From NCBI GenBank assembly GCA_002381645.1, contig DFXE01000024.1, positions 51,742-115,741 on the forward strand: 64,000 nt of DNA, in the 5' to 3' direction. Shown one piece after another: positions 41,718 through 51,497 of this stretch. The position numbers were made by a program, and so were the translations under genes. Source of the stretch: Bacteroidales bacterium UBA4116. Lineage in GTDB: Bacteria; Bacteroidota; Bacteroidia; Bacteroidales; Tannerellaceae. Positions within the stretch are counted from its first letter, which is position 1. Each line of letters begins with the position of its first letter. Under the pieces are notes generated by a model. The model was not told the DNA's origin. It did no database searches and worked only from the letters and a program-made list of their open reading frames with translations.

Positions 41718-42887
41718 TTACTTTTTTTTCCTTCTTTCCATTTCAATTTTAAGCATACGCAGTTCGCGGCCTGTTTGTCCGGCTACAGATGTGTTTTCTT
41801 CCGCCCTGCGAAGAAGGTAGGGCAGTACATCCCTTACCTTTGCATAAGGTACATACTTGGTTACATTATAACCCGCGTGCGCTAAATTGAAAGATATATT
41901 ATCACTCATTCCCAATAATTGGGAAAAATATATGCGCGGATCATTTTTCTTCAGGTTAAGCCTATCTATTAAGGCAGCCAACTTATAATTGCTTTCTTCG
42001 TTGTGCGTACCCATAAAAAGCTCCATACGGTCGATATGTTCTACGACGAACTGCACACCCGCGTCAAAATTTTCATCCGTTGCCTTTTTATCCTTACATA
42101 TCGGATCAGGATATCCCATCAATGCCGCGCGGATACGCTCCTCTTCCATATAAGCCCCGCGCACGAATTTTATTCCGGGATAATACCCTTTTTCCACCGC
42201 ATCATCATAAATCCGGCGCAGGTAAGGCATCCGGTCATGACGATACATCTGTAACGTTGCAAATACGATCGGACGTTCCTTGTTATATAAACGCATCGCC
42301 TCATCCGTCAGGTCGTCAATCGCATCCTGGAAACAATAATCCTCCGCATCCACAAGGATACGTACATTATTATCGTAAGCGCGCTTGCATAACGCCATAA
42401 AGCGTTCTTTAAACTCACGGTATTCCTTGATTTCTTCGATGGTCAACTCCTCCCGTTTCTCAGATGCTTTCGCAAACAGATCATCCCTTGTAAGCGTGGA
42501 AGGTTTAAAAACCGCGTACGCTATATTCGGATTTGATTTAGCAAAATCAATAGAACGGATCGTTTCCTCAAAAGTGGCCTGAATGCCCTTCGGCGTTTTT
42601 ACACTTTCGGCAGAATAGTCTAATGTCGATTTTACATTGAATGGCCTGAGGTAGTTAATGGATTTAGTGGTGTCTTCCAGTGTTTCGCCGCCAACAAATT
42701 GCTTATATAACGTAGGTTTTACAATCCATCCCAGGGGAAAGTGTATACTTAAAGCTATTTTACTGGCATATTTTCCGAGCTTCACAATGCCCGGATGCTT
42801 CATTACATTAAACAACAATAAAGCATTTCTCAATTCAGAATTAGATTTTGACGAGAAAGCGATTTCGGTATTATTAAAGTCTAACAC
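41718..42887 (-). CDS. proline dehydrogenase
   Basis: The 389-residue monofunctional enzyme oxidises proline to pyrroline-5-carboxylate with FAD, at the inner face of the membrane. It has the beta-alpha barrel features RILVDAEDYCFQDAID, IKFVRGAYMEEERI (substrate Arg) and a late YVPYAKVRDVLPYLLRRAEEN segment. The next enzyme, P5C dehydrogenase, lies directly upstream on the same strand, with a hairpin between that may set their ratio. Confidence 0.9.
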   Translation of the reverse strand: MLDFNNTEIAFSSKSNSELRNALLLFNVMKHPGIVKLGKYASKIALSIHFPLGWIVKPTLYKQFVGGETLEDTTKSINYLRPFNVKSTLDYSAESVKTPKGIQATFEETIRSIDFAKSNPNIAYAVFKPSTLTRDDLFAKASEKREELTIEEIKEYREFKERFMALCKRAYDNNVRILVDAEDYCFQDAIDDLTDEAMRLYNKERPIVFATLQMYRHDRMPYLRRIYDDAVEKGYYPGIKFVRGAYMEEERIRAALMGYPDPICKDKKATDENFDAGVQFVVEHIDRMELFMGTHNEESNYKLAALIDRLNLKKNDPRIYFSQLLGMSDNISFNLAHAGYNVTKYVPYAKVRDVLPYLLRRAEENTSVAGQTGRELRMLKIEMERRKKK

Positions 42888-42943
42888 GGTATCAGAATTG
42901 AAAGTTGAAAATAATAAAAATGTTTTTCACCAAAAAATAAGTG

Positions 42944-42983
42944 CCGGGAGTTGAAAACTGTGTTCCGGCTTTACAACTCCCGG
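42944..42983 (-). terminator. hairpin between the P5C dehydrogenase and proline dehydrogenase genes
   Basis: Perfect 10-bp G/C-rich arms (42944-42953 and 42974-42983) with a 20-base loop, followed on the minus strand by an A/T-rich stretch with TTTTTTGG. It may be a partial terminator within the operon. Confidence 0.55.
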
Positions 42984-43001
42984 TATCATTCATTATAAAT
43001 A

Positions 43002-44633
43002 TTACTTTTCACCCAGGAAAGGATACTTATAATCTGTGGGAGGAACTAATGCCTCTTTAATGGTACGGGCATTCGTCCAGCGGATAAGGTTCAGCGGTCC
43101 GCCTGCTTTGTCGTTCGTACCCGAAGCTCTCGAACCGCCAAACGGTTGCTGCGCAATTACCGCACCCGTAGGTTTATCGTTGATGTAGAAATTACCGGCC
43201 GAATAACGTAGTTTATCCATAGCTGTCTGCACAGCATACCGGTCGCGCGCAAAAATAGAACCGGTCAACGCATACGGCGACGTTTTGTCGCATATTTCCA
43301 ACGTTTCTTCAAATTTATTATCGTCGTATACATAAATCGTAATCACCGGGCCGAATATTTCTTCAGTCATCGATTTGAATTGAGGATTAGTAGTTTGAAT
43401 CACCGTAGGCTCAACAAAATAACCCACCGATTTATCCCCTTTACCACCGAAGATAATTTCCGCATCCGATGCCTCTTTCGCATAATTGATGTAACTCATG
43501 ATATTATCGAAAGACGCTTCATCAATTACAGCATTAAAGAAATTAGAGAAATCCTGCGGATCACCCATTTTGATTTCTTTCAGCATTTCGCCAACCTGTT
43601 CTTTAATCTCATTCCATAACGACTTAGGTATATAAGCGCGCGAACCGGCCGAACATTTCTGTCCCTGGTACTCGAATGCGCCCCTTACGATAGCCGTAGC
43701 CACTTCAAGCGTAGGAGATGACGGATGAACGAAAATATAATTTTTTCCTCCGGTCTCACCTACAATCTTAGGATAGGATTTATAGGTTTCAAGATTATTA
43801 CCCATCTGGCGCCATAAAGTATTGAACGTTGCCGTTGATCCGGTGAAATGGAAACCGCCTAAATCCGGGCTTGCCGTTATCACTTTACCGATCACGCTTC
43901 CCTGTCCGGGAATAAAGTTCACCACGCCGTCGGGCAATCCGGCTTCCCGGAATACCTTCATCAATAAATAATTGGAGTGTATAGCCGTAGTGGAAGGTTT
44001 CCATACCGCAACATTTCCCATCATAGCCGGTGCCATATTCAAATTGGCAGCGATAGACGTAAAATTAAAGGGGCTTAATGAGAAGACAAACCCTTCAAGC
44101 GCGCGGTATTCCATACGGTTGATTATTCCGATTTCGGAATACGGTTGGTCTTCATATATCTGTCCGGCATAAAAAGCGCTGAACCGTAGGAAGTCTATCA
44201 ATTCACAAGGTGCGTCAATCTCCGCCTGGAACGGGCTTTTGCTTTGTCCTAACATAACAGAAGCATTCAGCAGGTAACGGTATTTTGTAGAAAACAATTC
44301 TGCGATACGCATCATAACGGAAGCACGCTCAACCCAGGGTAATTCCGACCATTCTTTATGAGCTTTCATAGCCGCATCGATAGCCATTTGCACTTCCTTC
44401 TCGCCTGCTTTATGATAAGTTGCCAAAACATGTTTATGGTCGTGGGGCATTACCACTTTACCCGTATTTCCCGTACGGACCTCTTTTCCACCGATAATCA
44501 AAGGAATATCCCACTCTTCGGATGAAACTTGTTTCAATGCACTTTTCAATGCCGTTTTTTCCGGCGATCCCGGCGCATAAGCTTTTACCGGCTCATTGAT
44601 AGGTTTAGCAAATCTAAAAATTGCGTTATTCAT
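43002..44633 (-). CDS. 1-pyrroline-5-carboxylate (glutamate semialdehyde) dehydrogenase
   Basis: The 543-residue aldehyde dehydrogenase oxidises glutamate semialdehyde to glutamate with NAD, the second step of proline breakdown. The catalytic Cys is in YQGQKCSAGSR and the general-base Glu in IVGETGGKN. The length and N-terminus (MNNAIFRFAKPINEPVKAY) match the standalone P5CDH family shared by Bacteroidetes and eukaryotes. It is the first gene of a two-gene operon with proline dehydrogenase. The 226 bases upstream hold its promoter. Confidence 0.93.
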   Translation of the reverse strand: MNNAIFRFAKPINEPVKAYAPGSPEKTALKSALKQVSSEEWDIPLIIGGKEVRTGNTGKVVMPHDHKHVLATYHKAGEKEVQMAIDAAMKAHKEWSELPWVERASVMMRIAELFSTKYRYLLNASVMLGQSKSPFQAEIDAPCELIDFLRFSAFYAGQIYEDQPYSEIGIINRMEYRALEGFVFSLSPFNFTSIAANLNMAPAMMGNVAVWKPSTTAIHSNYLLMKVFREAGLPDGVVNFIPGQGSVIGKVITASPDLGGFHFTGSTATFNTLWRQMGNNLETYKSYPKIVGETGGKNYIFVHPSSPTLEVATAIVRGAFEYQGQKCSAGSRAYIPKSLWNEIKEQVGEMLKEIKMGDPQDFSNFFNAVIDEASFDNIMSYINYAKEASDAEIIFGGKGDKSVGYFVEPTVIQTTNPQFKSMTEEIFGPVITIYVYDDNKFEETLEICDKTSPYALTGSIFARDRYAVQTAMDKLRYSAGNFYINDKPTGAVIAQQPFGGSRASGTNDKAGGPLNLIRWTNARTIKEALVPPTDYKYPFLGEK

Positions 44634-44822
44634 GATGCTTATAAAATTAAAATTGTTATTATGATATTATATAAGGCGTAAACTTAACGAAAATTCTTCA
44701 AAGCCAAATGATATAGGCGTTAAATTAGTTTTATCCTGATAATCCGATAACGTATTTCATACACTATTGTTCTCACAGAAAAGAAATTGATACTGATTAC
44801 CTTGTACATATAATAAATTCAT

Positions 44823-44830
44823 TATTTTTG
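44823..44830 (+). promoter_or_regulatory. -7 element of the HerA-like gene
   Basis: TATTTTTG matches TAnnTTTG, 29 bases before the ATG at 44860. Confidence 0.55.
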
Positions 44831-44859
44831 TTTTCCATAATATTAAAGAGAAAAAACCG

Positions 44860-46365
44860 ATGTTAGACAATCAGAAAAGAGCCTTCATCGCTATTAATGA
44901 CGATACCGAAGTTTGCCTTATTCCTAAAATGGCTAATCGCCACGGATTAATTACCGGAGCTACGGGAACAGGTAAAACCGTAACTTTACAAACATTAGCG
45001 GAAACGTTCAGTGAAATGGGAGTACCCGTATTCGCTGCCGATGTAAAAGGAGACTTGTCGGGCGTTGCCGCTGAGGGAGGCAATAAAGAAAGTGTTACCC
45101 AGCGGGTCGAATCCTATCATCTGCCCGAAAAAGGATTTAAGTTCCAGGCCTTTCCCGTACAATTCTGGGATGTATTCGGAGAACAGGGCGTACCCGTCAG
45201 GACCACCATAGCCGATATGGGGCCTTTACTGTTAAGCCGTCTGCTGTCGTTAAATGATATACAATCGGCTGTGCTCACCATTATATTTAAAATAGCAAAG
45301 GATGAATCCCTTGAAATTATAGACCTGAAAGACCTCCAAAAACTATTGGAGTATGTAGGTAACAATTCGTCACGTTACACAACAGCATACGGTAATATCT
45401 CCACAGCCAGTATAGGCGCCATACAGCGGGGACTGATAACCCTGGAACACGACGGAGCGGATAAGTTCTTTGGTGAACCCAACCTGAATATAGACGACCT
45501 GATTCAAAATATCGGTGAAAAAGGAGTAATCAATATACTTGCCGCCGATAAGCTGATGAATTCACCCCGGGTTTATACCACTTTCCTGATGTGGTTAATG
45601 ACTAAACTGTTCGAAGTGATGCCCGAAGTGGGCGATCCCGAAAAACCCAGGCTCGTATTTTTCTTTGACGAAGCACACCTGCTATTCAACGATTCCTCAA
45701 AGGCATTACTCGAAAAGATCGAACAGGTAGTACGCCTTATCCGTTCAAAAGGCATCGGTATATACTTCATTTCGCAAACCCCAGCCGATATTCCCGATTC
45801 TGTATTAGGCCAGTTGGGTAACCGGATACAACATGCCTTACGTGCCTATACGCCAAAAGACCAGAAAGCGGTGAAAACAGCGGCGCAAACATTCAGGGCA
45901 AACCCCGGGTTCGACACGGAAACAGCCATTACCGAATTAGGTACGGGCGAAGCCCTGGTATCATTCCTCGATGAAAAGGGGCGCCCCAATCCGGTAGAAA
46001 GGGCATATATCCTTCCGCCTGAAGGACAGATCGGCCCGCTTGATCTATCGGCAAGAAACTCCATGACCAACAGTTCACTGCTGTACCGCTTCTATTCCCA
46101 GTCCATAGACCGCACCTCGGCCTACGAAATACTGACCGAAAAACTAAAAAACACCTTAAGCGAAAAAGAATTGGTAGCCAAGGCCAAAGCCGACGAAAAA
46201 GCGCGGAAAGAAGAGGAAAAAGCACTTAAAGAGCAACAGAAAGCCGACCAGAAGAAGGCAGCCGAACGAAAACGCATTTTCAGCAGGTTAGCCACAGGTA
46301 TATTTATCCCCATAACCCGTCAGATAATCAATTCATTTATAAAAGGAAGCGGAAAGAAAAAATAA
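44860..46365 (+). CDS. HerA/DUF853-like P-loop ATPase
   Basis: The 501-residue protein matches the YjgR/DUF853 family. It has Walker A GATGTGKTVT near residue 32, VFAADVKGDLSG, Walker B VFFFDEAHLLF at about 265, and YFISQTPADIPDSVLGQLGNR. A charged Lys/Glu/Gln coiled-coil tail (about 440-480) follows. HerA-type ATPases form hexamers that move DNA; the role of this branch is poorly known and may lie in DNA repair or maintenance. No NurA-like partner is adjacent. Confidence 0.88.
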   Translation: MLDNQKRAFIAINDDTEVCLIPKMANRHGLITGATGTGKTVTLQTLAETFSEMGVPVFAADVKGDLSGVAAEGGNKESVTQRVESYHLPEKGFKFQAFPVQFWDVFGEQGVPVRTTIADMGPLLLSRLLSLNDIQSAVLTIIFKIAKDESLEIIDLKDLQKLLEYVGNNSSRYTTAYGNISTASIGAIQRGLITLEHDGADKFFGEPNLNIDDLIQNIGEKGVINILAADKLMNSPRVYTTFLMWLMTKLFEVMPEVGDPEKPRLVFFFDEAHLLFNDSSKALLEKIEQVVRLIRSKGIGIYFISQTPADIPDSVLGQLGNRIQHALRAYTPKDQKAVKTAAQTFRANPGFDTETAITELGTGEALVSFLDEKGRPNPVERAYILPPEGQIGPLDLSARNSMTNSSLLYRFYSQSIDRTSAYEILTEKLKNTLSEKELVAKAKADEKARKEEEKALKEQQKADQKKAAERKRIFSRLATGIFIPITRQIINSFIKGSGKKK

Positions 46366-46396
46366 GATCAGTGCTGATAATCTTTTCCTTTGCTCC

Positions 46397-46418
46397 CTAC
46401 GAACTAGTGTATTCGTAG
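46397..46418. terminator. short hairpin after the HerA-like gene
   Basis: CTACGAA and TTCGTAG arms with an 8-base loop, 32 bases past the stop. No T-run follows, so its terminator role is uncertain. Confidence 0.35.
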
Positions 46419-46449
46419 CGAACTACTAATGGGTTGATCCTATATTTTT

Positions 46450-46537
46450 GATCGGCCCACCCGGGTGGGTCGGTCGCCTCACCTGGGTGGAACGATCGAC
46501 CCACCTTGGTGAAACGGTCGGCTCACCCGGGTGAGCC
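46450..46537. repeat. four-unit 22-bp tandem array of palindromic CACCCGGGTG elements
   Basis: Four contiguous 22-bp units (starts 46450, 46472, 46494, 46516) share G[AG]TCG...CACCYNGGTG...C. Units 1 and 4 have the perfect core CACCCGGGTG; unit 4 is an 18-bp palindrome. Units alternate GATCG and GGTCG at their start. The block is far richer in G/C than its flanks and non-coding. TATTTTTG (46443-46450), a -7 match, abuts it. It may be an operator array or a structured RNA. Confidence 0.8.
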
Positions 46538-46822
46538 GATGAAGAGTTAGCAAGCTATCTAACAAAAGCTCCTTACTTTTGTATTAATATATGCAGGGAA
46601 AGCCAATAAAAAAGTGACGGAAAAGTGAAAGATAAAACGAGCATCTTCCACTCATATTAAACAGTAATTCAATTTATAAACCGCAAATAGTGGAAGGTGG
46701 AGGGAGTATGGTTAACCCTGGTCTTACCAAGTAAAATAAACCACTCTCACATATAAATTACAAGAATTAAAGGGTTTTTAATTATGATTTAAAAGAATCT
46801 GCCGCTTATTACTTTTTCTTTA
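46538..46822. other. non-coding gap
   Basis: Apart from a further -7 match (TACTTTTG, 46574-46581) with no gene close behind it, I see nothing recognisable here. Confidence 0.4.
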
Positions 46823-46830
46823 TATCTTTG
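46823..46830 (+). promoter_or_regulatory. -7 element of the XRE-cupin/ligase operon
   Basis: TATCTTTG matches TAnnTTTG exactly, 23 bases before the ATG at 46854. Confidence 0.65.
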
Positions 46831-46853
46831 GGCATAATTTAATACTTTAGCAA

Positions 46854-47408
46854 ATGAACGAACAAATAAAACAAATAGCCGAACGCCTTGCGGGACTAAG
46901 GGACGTATTGGAAATTACGCCCGAAGAAATGGCCAGGGCATGTAACCTGTCTACCGACGAATACCTTAAACTCGAAAGCGGAACGGTGGATATATCCGTA
47001 AGCGTACTTCATCAGATTTCCCAGGCTTATGGGATCGAATTAACAACATTGATGTTTGGCGACGAACCGAAAATGAACAGTTATTTCGTTACGCGTAAAG
47101 GAAAAGGAGTGGCAGTAGAAAGAACCAAAGCATACAAATACCAGTCGCTCGCCGCAGGCTTTACCAATCGGAAAGCCGATCCCTTTTTAGTTACCGTTCA
47201 TCCCAAACCAGAAGACGAAGCTATATACCTGAACGCACACGATGGACAGGAATACAACCTGGTTCTGAAAGGGAGGATGCTTTTACATATCAATGGTAAA
47301 GACCTGATACTGGAAGAAGGCGACAGCGTTTATTTCAATTCGGAATTACCTCATGGGATGAAAGCATTAGATGGAGAGAAAGTACGTTTTTTAGCAGTCA
47401 TATTATAA
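46854..47408 (+). CDS. XRE-type regulator with C-terminal cupin
   Basis: The 184-residue protein has an XRE helix-turn-helix (residues 10-62, ITPEEMARACNLSTDEYLKLESG) and a cupin sensor domain (about 105-184, with VLKGRMLLHINGKDLILEEGD and FNSELPHGMKAL). Such regulators bind a small ligand in the cupin. The acyl-CoA ligase gene starts 11 bases after its stop, a conserved pairing in Bacteroidales, so it probably controls that enzyme. Confidence 0.9.
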   Translation: MNEQIKQIAERLAGLRDVLEITPEEMARACNLSTDEYLKLESGTVDISVSVLHQISQAYGIELTTLMFGDEPKMNSYFVTRKGKGVAVERTKAYKYQSLAAGFTNRKADPFLVTVHPKPEDEAIYLNAHDGQEYNLVLKGRMLLHINGKDLILEEGDSVYFNSELPHGMKALDGEKVRFLAVIL

Positions 47409-47419
47409 CCCTTTGAAAA

Positions 47420-49075
47420 ATGGTAGAAAGATTTTTAGATAAGACCACTTTCGAGTCGCAGGAAGATTTCATTGAAAATTATAAAGTCAATATACCGGAA
47501 AATTTCAACTTCGGATATGATGTAGTAGATGTGTGGGCGAAAGAAGATCCTGATAAAAAAGCGATATGCTGGACCAATGATAAAGGTGAACACGTTGATT
47601 TTACGTTTGCCCAGATAAAGGAATATTCCGATAAAACGGCATCCTATTTCCAGTCATTAGGAATCGGGCGCGGCGATATGGTCATGCTTATCCTTAAACG
47701 AAGGTATGAATTCTGGTTTTCAACCATAGCCCTGCATAAACTGGGTGCCGTAGTTATTCCGGCAACCCATTTATTAACACAAAAAGATATTATCTACCGT
47801 AATAATGCGGCCGACATCAAGATGATCGTTTGCGCAGGCGAAGATATCATTACCCGTCATATCAGGGAAGCCCTGCCCGAATCGCCTACGATTAAAACAC
47901 TGGTTTCCGTCGGTCCGGTTATACCGGAAGGATTCGACGATTTCCATAAAGGCATTGAACATGCCGCGCCGTTTGTACGCCCTGCTGAAACAAATACCAA
48001 CGACGACATATCTATCATGTACTTTACATCCGGTACAACGGGCAATCCGAAAATGGTAACCCATGATTTCACTTATCCGTTGGCTCACATTTCGACCGCA
48101 AGTTACTGGCATAATTTACATGAAGGAAGCCTTCATCTGACCATTGCCGATACCGGGTGGGGAAAAGCCGTATGGGGCAAGCTGTACGGGCAATGGATTG
48201 CCGGAGCGACGGTTTTTGTGTATGATCACGAGAAATTCAATCCGGCGGATATGTTGCAGATGATCCAGGATTACCGCATTACCTCCCTGTGTGCGCCTCC
48301 TACTATCTTCCGTTTCCTTATACGTGAAGACATGACTAAGTACGACTTGTCGTCGCTGGAATATTGTACGATAGCCGGTGAGGCTTTAAACCCTGCCGTC
48401 TTTGAATCGTTTAAGAAATTAACGGGAATCAAATTAATGGAAGGTTTCGGCCAAACCGAAACTACACTTACGGTTTGTACCTTTCCCTGGACAGAACCCA
48501 AACCCGGTTCGATGGGTAAAGCAAATCCGCAGTATGAAGTCGACCTGCTCCGTTTAGACGGAACGCCGGCAGAAGACGGCGAACAGGGCGAAATTGTGGT
48601 ACGTTACTCCAATGGACGGCCACTCGGTCTGTTCAAAGAATATTACCGCGATCCGGAATTGACGAAAGAAAACTGCCACGACGGGATATACTTTACGGGA
48701 GATGTAGCCTGGCGTGACGAAGACGGCTATTTCTGGTTTGTAGGCCGTACGGATGATGTTATAAAAAGTTCCGGATACCGTATCGGCCCGTTTGAGGTAG
48801 AGAGCGCGTTAATGACGCATCCCGCAGTTGTGGAATGTGCCATCACAGGAGTTCCGGATGAAGTCAGGGGGCAAATCGTAAAAGCAACCGTTGTGCTTTC
48901 AAAGGAATATAAAGATAAGGCGGGTGATGCATTAGTAAAGGAGATCCAGGATCATGTAAAAAAGGTAACGGCACCTTATAAGTATCCCCGCATCATTGAG
49001 TTCGTAGAAGAATTGCCGAAAACCATAAGCGGCAAAATACGCCGGGTGGAAATACGCGATAAAGACAATCAGTAA
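47420..49075 (+). CDS. AMP-forming acyl-CoA ligase
   Basis: The 551-residue enzyme activates a carboxylic acid with ATP and joins it to CoA. Motifs are YFTSGTTGNPK (P-loop, about 198), MEGFGQTE, YFTGDVAWRDEDGYFWFVGR and the C-terminal LPKTISGKIRR with its catalytic Lys. By overall length and motifs it resembles acetyl- or medium-chain acyl-CoA synthetases of Bacteroides; the acid is not predictable. It is in an operon with the XRE-cupin regulator. Confidence 0.9.
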   Translation: MVERFLDKTTFESQEDFIENYKVNIPENFNFGYDVVDVWAKEDPDKKAICWTNDKGEHVDFTFAQIKEYSDKTASYFQSLGIGRGDMVMLILKRRYEFWFSTIALHKLGAVVIPATHLLTQKDIIYRNNAADIKMIVCAGEDIITRHIREALPESPTIKTLVSVGPVIPEGFDDFHKGIEHAAPFVRPAETNTNDDISIMYFTSGTTGNPKMVTHDFTYPLAHISTASYWHNLHEGSLHLTIADTGWGKAVWGKLYGQWIAGATVFVYDHEKFNPADMLQMIQDYRITSLCAPPTIFRFLIREDMTKYDLSSLEYCTIAGEALNPAVFESFKKLTGIKLMEGFGQTETTLTVCTFPWTEPKPGSMGKANPQYEVDLLRLDGTPAEDGEQGEIVVRYSNGRPLGLFKEYYRDPELTKENCHDGIYFTGDVAWRDEDGYFWFVGRTDDVIKSSGYRIGPFEVESALMTHPAVVECAITGVPDEVRGQIVKATVVLSKEYKDKAGDALVKEIQDHVKKVTAPYKYPRIIEFVEELPKTISGKIRRVEIRDKDNQ

Positions 49076-49082
49076 CACGAAG

Positions 49083-49159
49083 GCAGAACGCAACAGGCAG
49101 CAGGCAGTACGGGAGATTAAGCTTACTACGCATGCTGCATTCTTCCTGTTGCTTTCTGC
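49083..49159. repeat. long inverted repeat upstream of proB
   Basis: Arms of 15 bp (49083-49097 and 49145-49159) differ at one position; further GCAGC/GCTGC pairing lies inside. It fills the gap between the ligase stop and the proB start, ending 9 bases before the ATG. It may be a terminator for the ligase operon or an attenuator for proB. Confidence 0.55.
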
Positions 49160-49168
49160 TATATATAA

Positions 49169-50248
49169 ATGAAAAGAATAGCTGTAAAAATCGGTAGTAA
49201 TGTGCTGACGCGTCAGGACGGTACATTAGATATTACCCGTATGTCGGCGCTGGTCGACCAGGTAGCGGAATTGCATAAAAAGGGTGTGGAGGTGATCTTA
49301 ATCTCTTCGGGAGCCGTTGCTTCAGGAAGAAGCGAAATAAAAGCGGAAAAGAAACTGGATGCAGTTTCTTCGCGCCAACTCTATTCTGCTGTCGGGCAGG
49401 CTAAATTAATCAACCGCTATTATGAGTTATTCCGCGAACATCGTATAGTCTGCGGGCAGGTGCTGACCACAAAAGAGAATTTCAGCAGCCGGACACATTA
49501 CCTCAACCAGAAACATTGCATGGAAGTGATGCTGAAAAACAACGTGATCCCGATCGTAAATGAGAACGATACCATTTCCGTCACCGAATTAATGTTTACG
49601 GATAACGACGAATTATCCGGACTGATTGCTACCATGATGGGAATGGATGCCTTGATCATACTGAGTAATGTAGACGGTATTTATAACGGAAACCCTACCG
49701 ATCCGCAGGCAAGCGTAATCCCGGTAATTGAAAAAGGGAAAGAAGATATATCGGATTTTGTACAAACCACCCGGTCGGCATTCGGGCGGGGAGGGATGCT
49801 TACAAAATGCCATATTGCCCGGAAAGTAGCCGATGAAGGTATTACCGTTATTATTGCGAACGGCCGGAAAGACAATATCCTTACGGATATTTTATCGGAA
49901 AATGCTTCCGTTGTATGTACACGTTTCACGCCTTCTCCCAAACCAACCAGTAATGTAAAGAAATGGATCGCCCATTCCGAAGGTTTTGCGAAAGGGGAAA
50001 TCCATATCAATAAAGGGGCTACGGAAGCATTACTCGAACCTAAGGCCACCAGTATTTTATTAGTAGGTGTAACCCGTATTACGGGAGAGTTTGAGAAAGA
50101 CGACATTGTCCGTATTTTCAATTACAAAGGTAAGCAGATTGGTGTAGGACGTACTTCTTACGATAGTTCGGAAGCCGTATCGTTAATAGGCCGCCGCGAT
50201 CTGAAACCATTGGTACATTATGATTATTTATGTTTAGATTTAATTTAG
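49169..50248 (+). CDS. proB: glutamate 5-kinase
   Basis: This enzyme phosphorylates glutamate, the first and usually feedback-inhibited step of proline synthesis. The amino-acid kinase domain (1-255) shows KIGSNVLTRQDG, LISSGAVASGR and NENDTISV. A C-terminal PUA domain (about 275-355) follows. Length (359) is normal. The proA gene starts 1 base after its stop, so the two are one operon. Confidence 0.94.
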   Translation: MKRIAVKIGSNVLTRQDGTLDITRMSALVDQVAELHKKGVEVILISSGAVASGRSEIKAEKKLDAVSSRQLYSAVGQAKLINRYYELFREHRIVCGQVLTTKENFSSRTHYLNQKHCMEVMLKNNVIPIVNENDTISVTELMFTDNDELSGLIATMMGMDALIILSNVDGIYNGNPTDPQASVIPVIEKGKEDISDFVQTTRSAFGRGGMLTKCHIARKVADEGITVIIANGRKDNILTDILSENASVVCTRFTPSPKPTSNVKKWIAHSEGFAKGEIHINKGATEALLEPKATSILLVGVTRITGEFEKDDIVRIFNYKGKQIGVGRTSYDSSEAVSLIGRRDLKPLVHYDYLCLDLI

Positions 50249-50249
50249 T

Positions 50250-51497
50250 ATGAAAACTATCGAACTCTTAAAACAAGCGCTTTCCGCATCCCGTTCTTTG
50301 CATACGATCAATGATGGAGAAATAAATTCCGTATTATCACAAATAGCGGAAAGACTAATGGAACGTCAGGAGTATATCCTTGAAGAAAACAAGAAAGATT
50401 TAGCTTTAATGGATGCTGCCGATCCTAAATATGACCGTTTGAAGTTAACGCGACCCCGCTTAGAAGATATAGCCGGCGATATGCGTAATGTAGCTTCACT
50501 CCCCTCCCCCCTTGGGAAATTAATTTCCCAAGTTACCCGTCCCAATGGAATGACTATTAAAAAGGTAAGTGTTCCGTTCGGTGTTATCGGCATTATTTAC
50601 GAAGCCCGCCCGAACGTAACTTTCGACGTTTTCTCCTTATGCCTGAAAAGCGGAAACGCCTGTGTATTAAAAGGGGGATCGGATGCCACGTATTCCAATA
50701 AAGCACTGGTATCCATTATCCATGACGTATTGAAAAAAAACAATATAAATACCGGCATATGTACGCTACTTCCCCCGGACAGGGAAGCTACAACGGAATT
50801 ATTGAATGCAACGGGAATAGTCGATTTAATTATACCGAGGGGAAGCAGTTCCCTGATCAATTTTGTACGAAATAACGCGCGCATTCCGGTGATTGAAACA
50901 GGGGCCGGCATATGCCATACCTATTTTGATAAAGACGGGGATAAAGAAAAAGGCATAGAGATTGTAAATAACGCTAAAACAAGAAGGGTAAGCGTTTGCA
51001 ACGCGTTGGATTGCCTTATAATACATAAAGACAGGCTGGACGATTTACATTACATCTGCCGGAAACTAAAGGACAACAAGGTGATCGTCTATGCAGATGA
51101 ACCGGCTTATGCGGCTTTATCCACCCGTTACCCTCAGGAATTACTGAAAAAAGCTACGAACGAAAGCTTCGGTACCGAATTTCTTGATTATAAAATGAGT
51201 ATAAAAACCGTAGAATCGATCGGGCAGGCCGTGGAACATATCACAACCTATAGTTCAAAACATAGTGAGTGTATCATCAGCGAATCACATGAAGCTATTA
51301 GTTATTTCCAACGAAATATCGATGCTGCCTGTGTATATGCAAATGTATCGACTGCTTTTACCGACGGGGCGCAATTCGGAATGGGTGCCGAAATAGGTAT
51401 CAGCACCCAGAAGCTTCACGCCCGCGGGCCTATGGCGTTGCATGAATTAACTACATATAAATATATAATCGAAGGCGACGGGCTAATTCGGTCTTAA
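50250..51497 (+). CDS. proA: gamma-glutamyl phosphate reductase
   Basis: This enzyme reduces glutamyl phosphate to glutamate semialdehyde with NADPH. It has the aldehyde-dehydrogenase-like fold with GVIGIIYEARPNVT, CLKSGNACVLKGG and the catalytic-Cys region VSVCNALDCLIIH, and ends with the family's HARGPMALHELTTYKYI. The length (415) is normal. Its last 4 bases overlap the end of the lipoprotein gene on the other strand. Confidence 0.94.
   Translation: MKTIELLKQALSASRSLHTINDGEINSVLSQIAERLMERQEYILEENKKDLALMDAADPKYDRLKLTRPRLEDIAGDMRNVASLPSPLGKLISQVTRPNGMTIKKVSVPFGVIGIIYEARPNVTFDVFSLCLKSGNACVLKGGSDATYSNKALVSIIHDVLKKNNINTGICTLLPPDREATTELLNATGIVDLIIPRGSSSLINFVRNNARIPVIETGAGICHTYFDKDGDKEKGIEIVNNAKTRRVSVCNALDCLIIHKDRLDDLHYICRKLKDNKVIVYADEPAYAALSTRYPQELLKKATNESFGTEFLDYKMSIKTVESIGQAVEHITTYSSKHSECIISESHEAISYFQRNIDAACVYANVSTAFTDGAQFGMGAEIGISTQKLHARGPMALHELTTYKYIIEGDGLIRS

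Noticed and set aside
46450..46537. CRISPR-like short repeat array
   Set aside because: The 22-bp units are contiguous with no spacers, and no cas genes are present; it is a tandem palindromic repeat.
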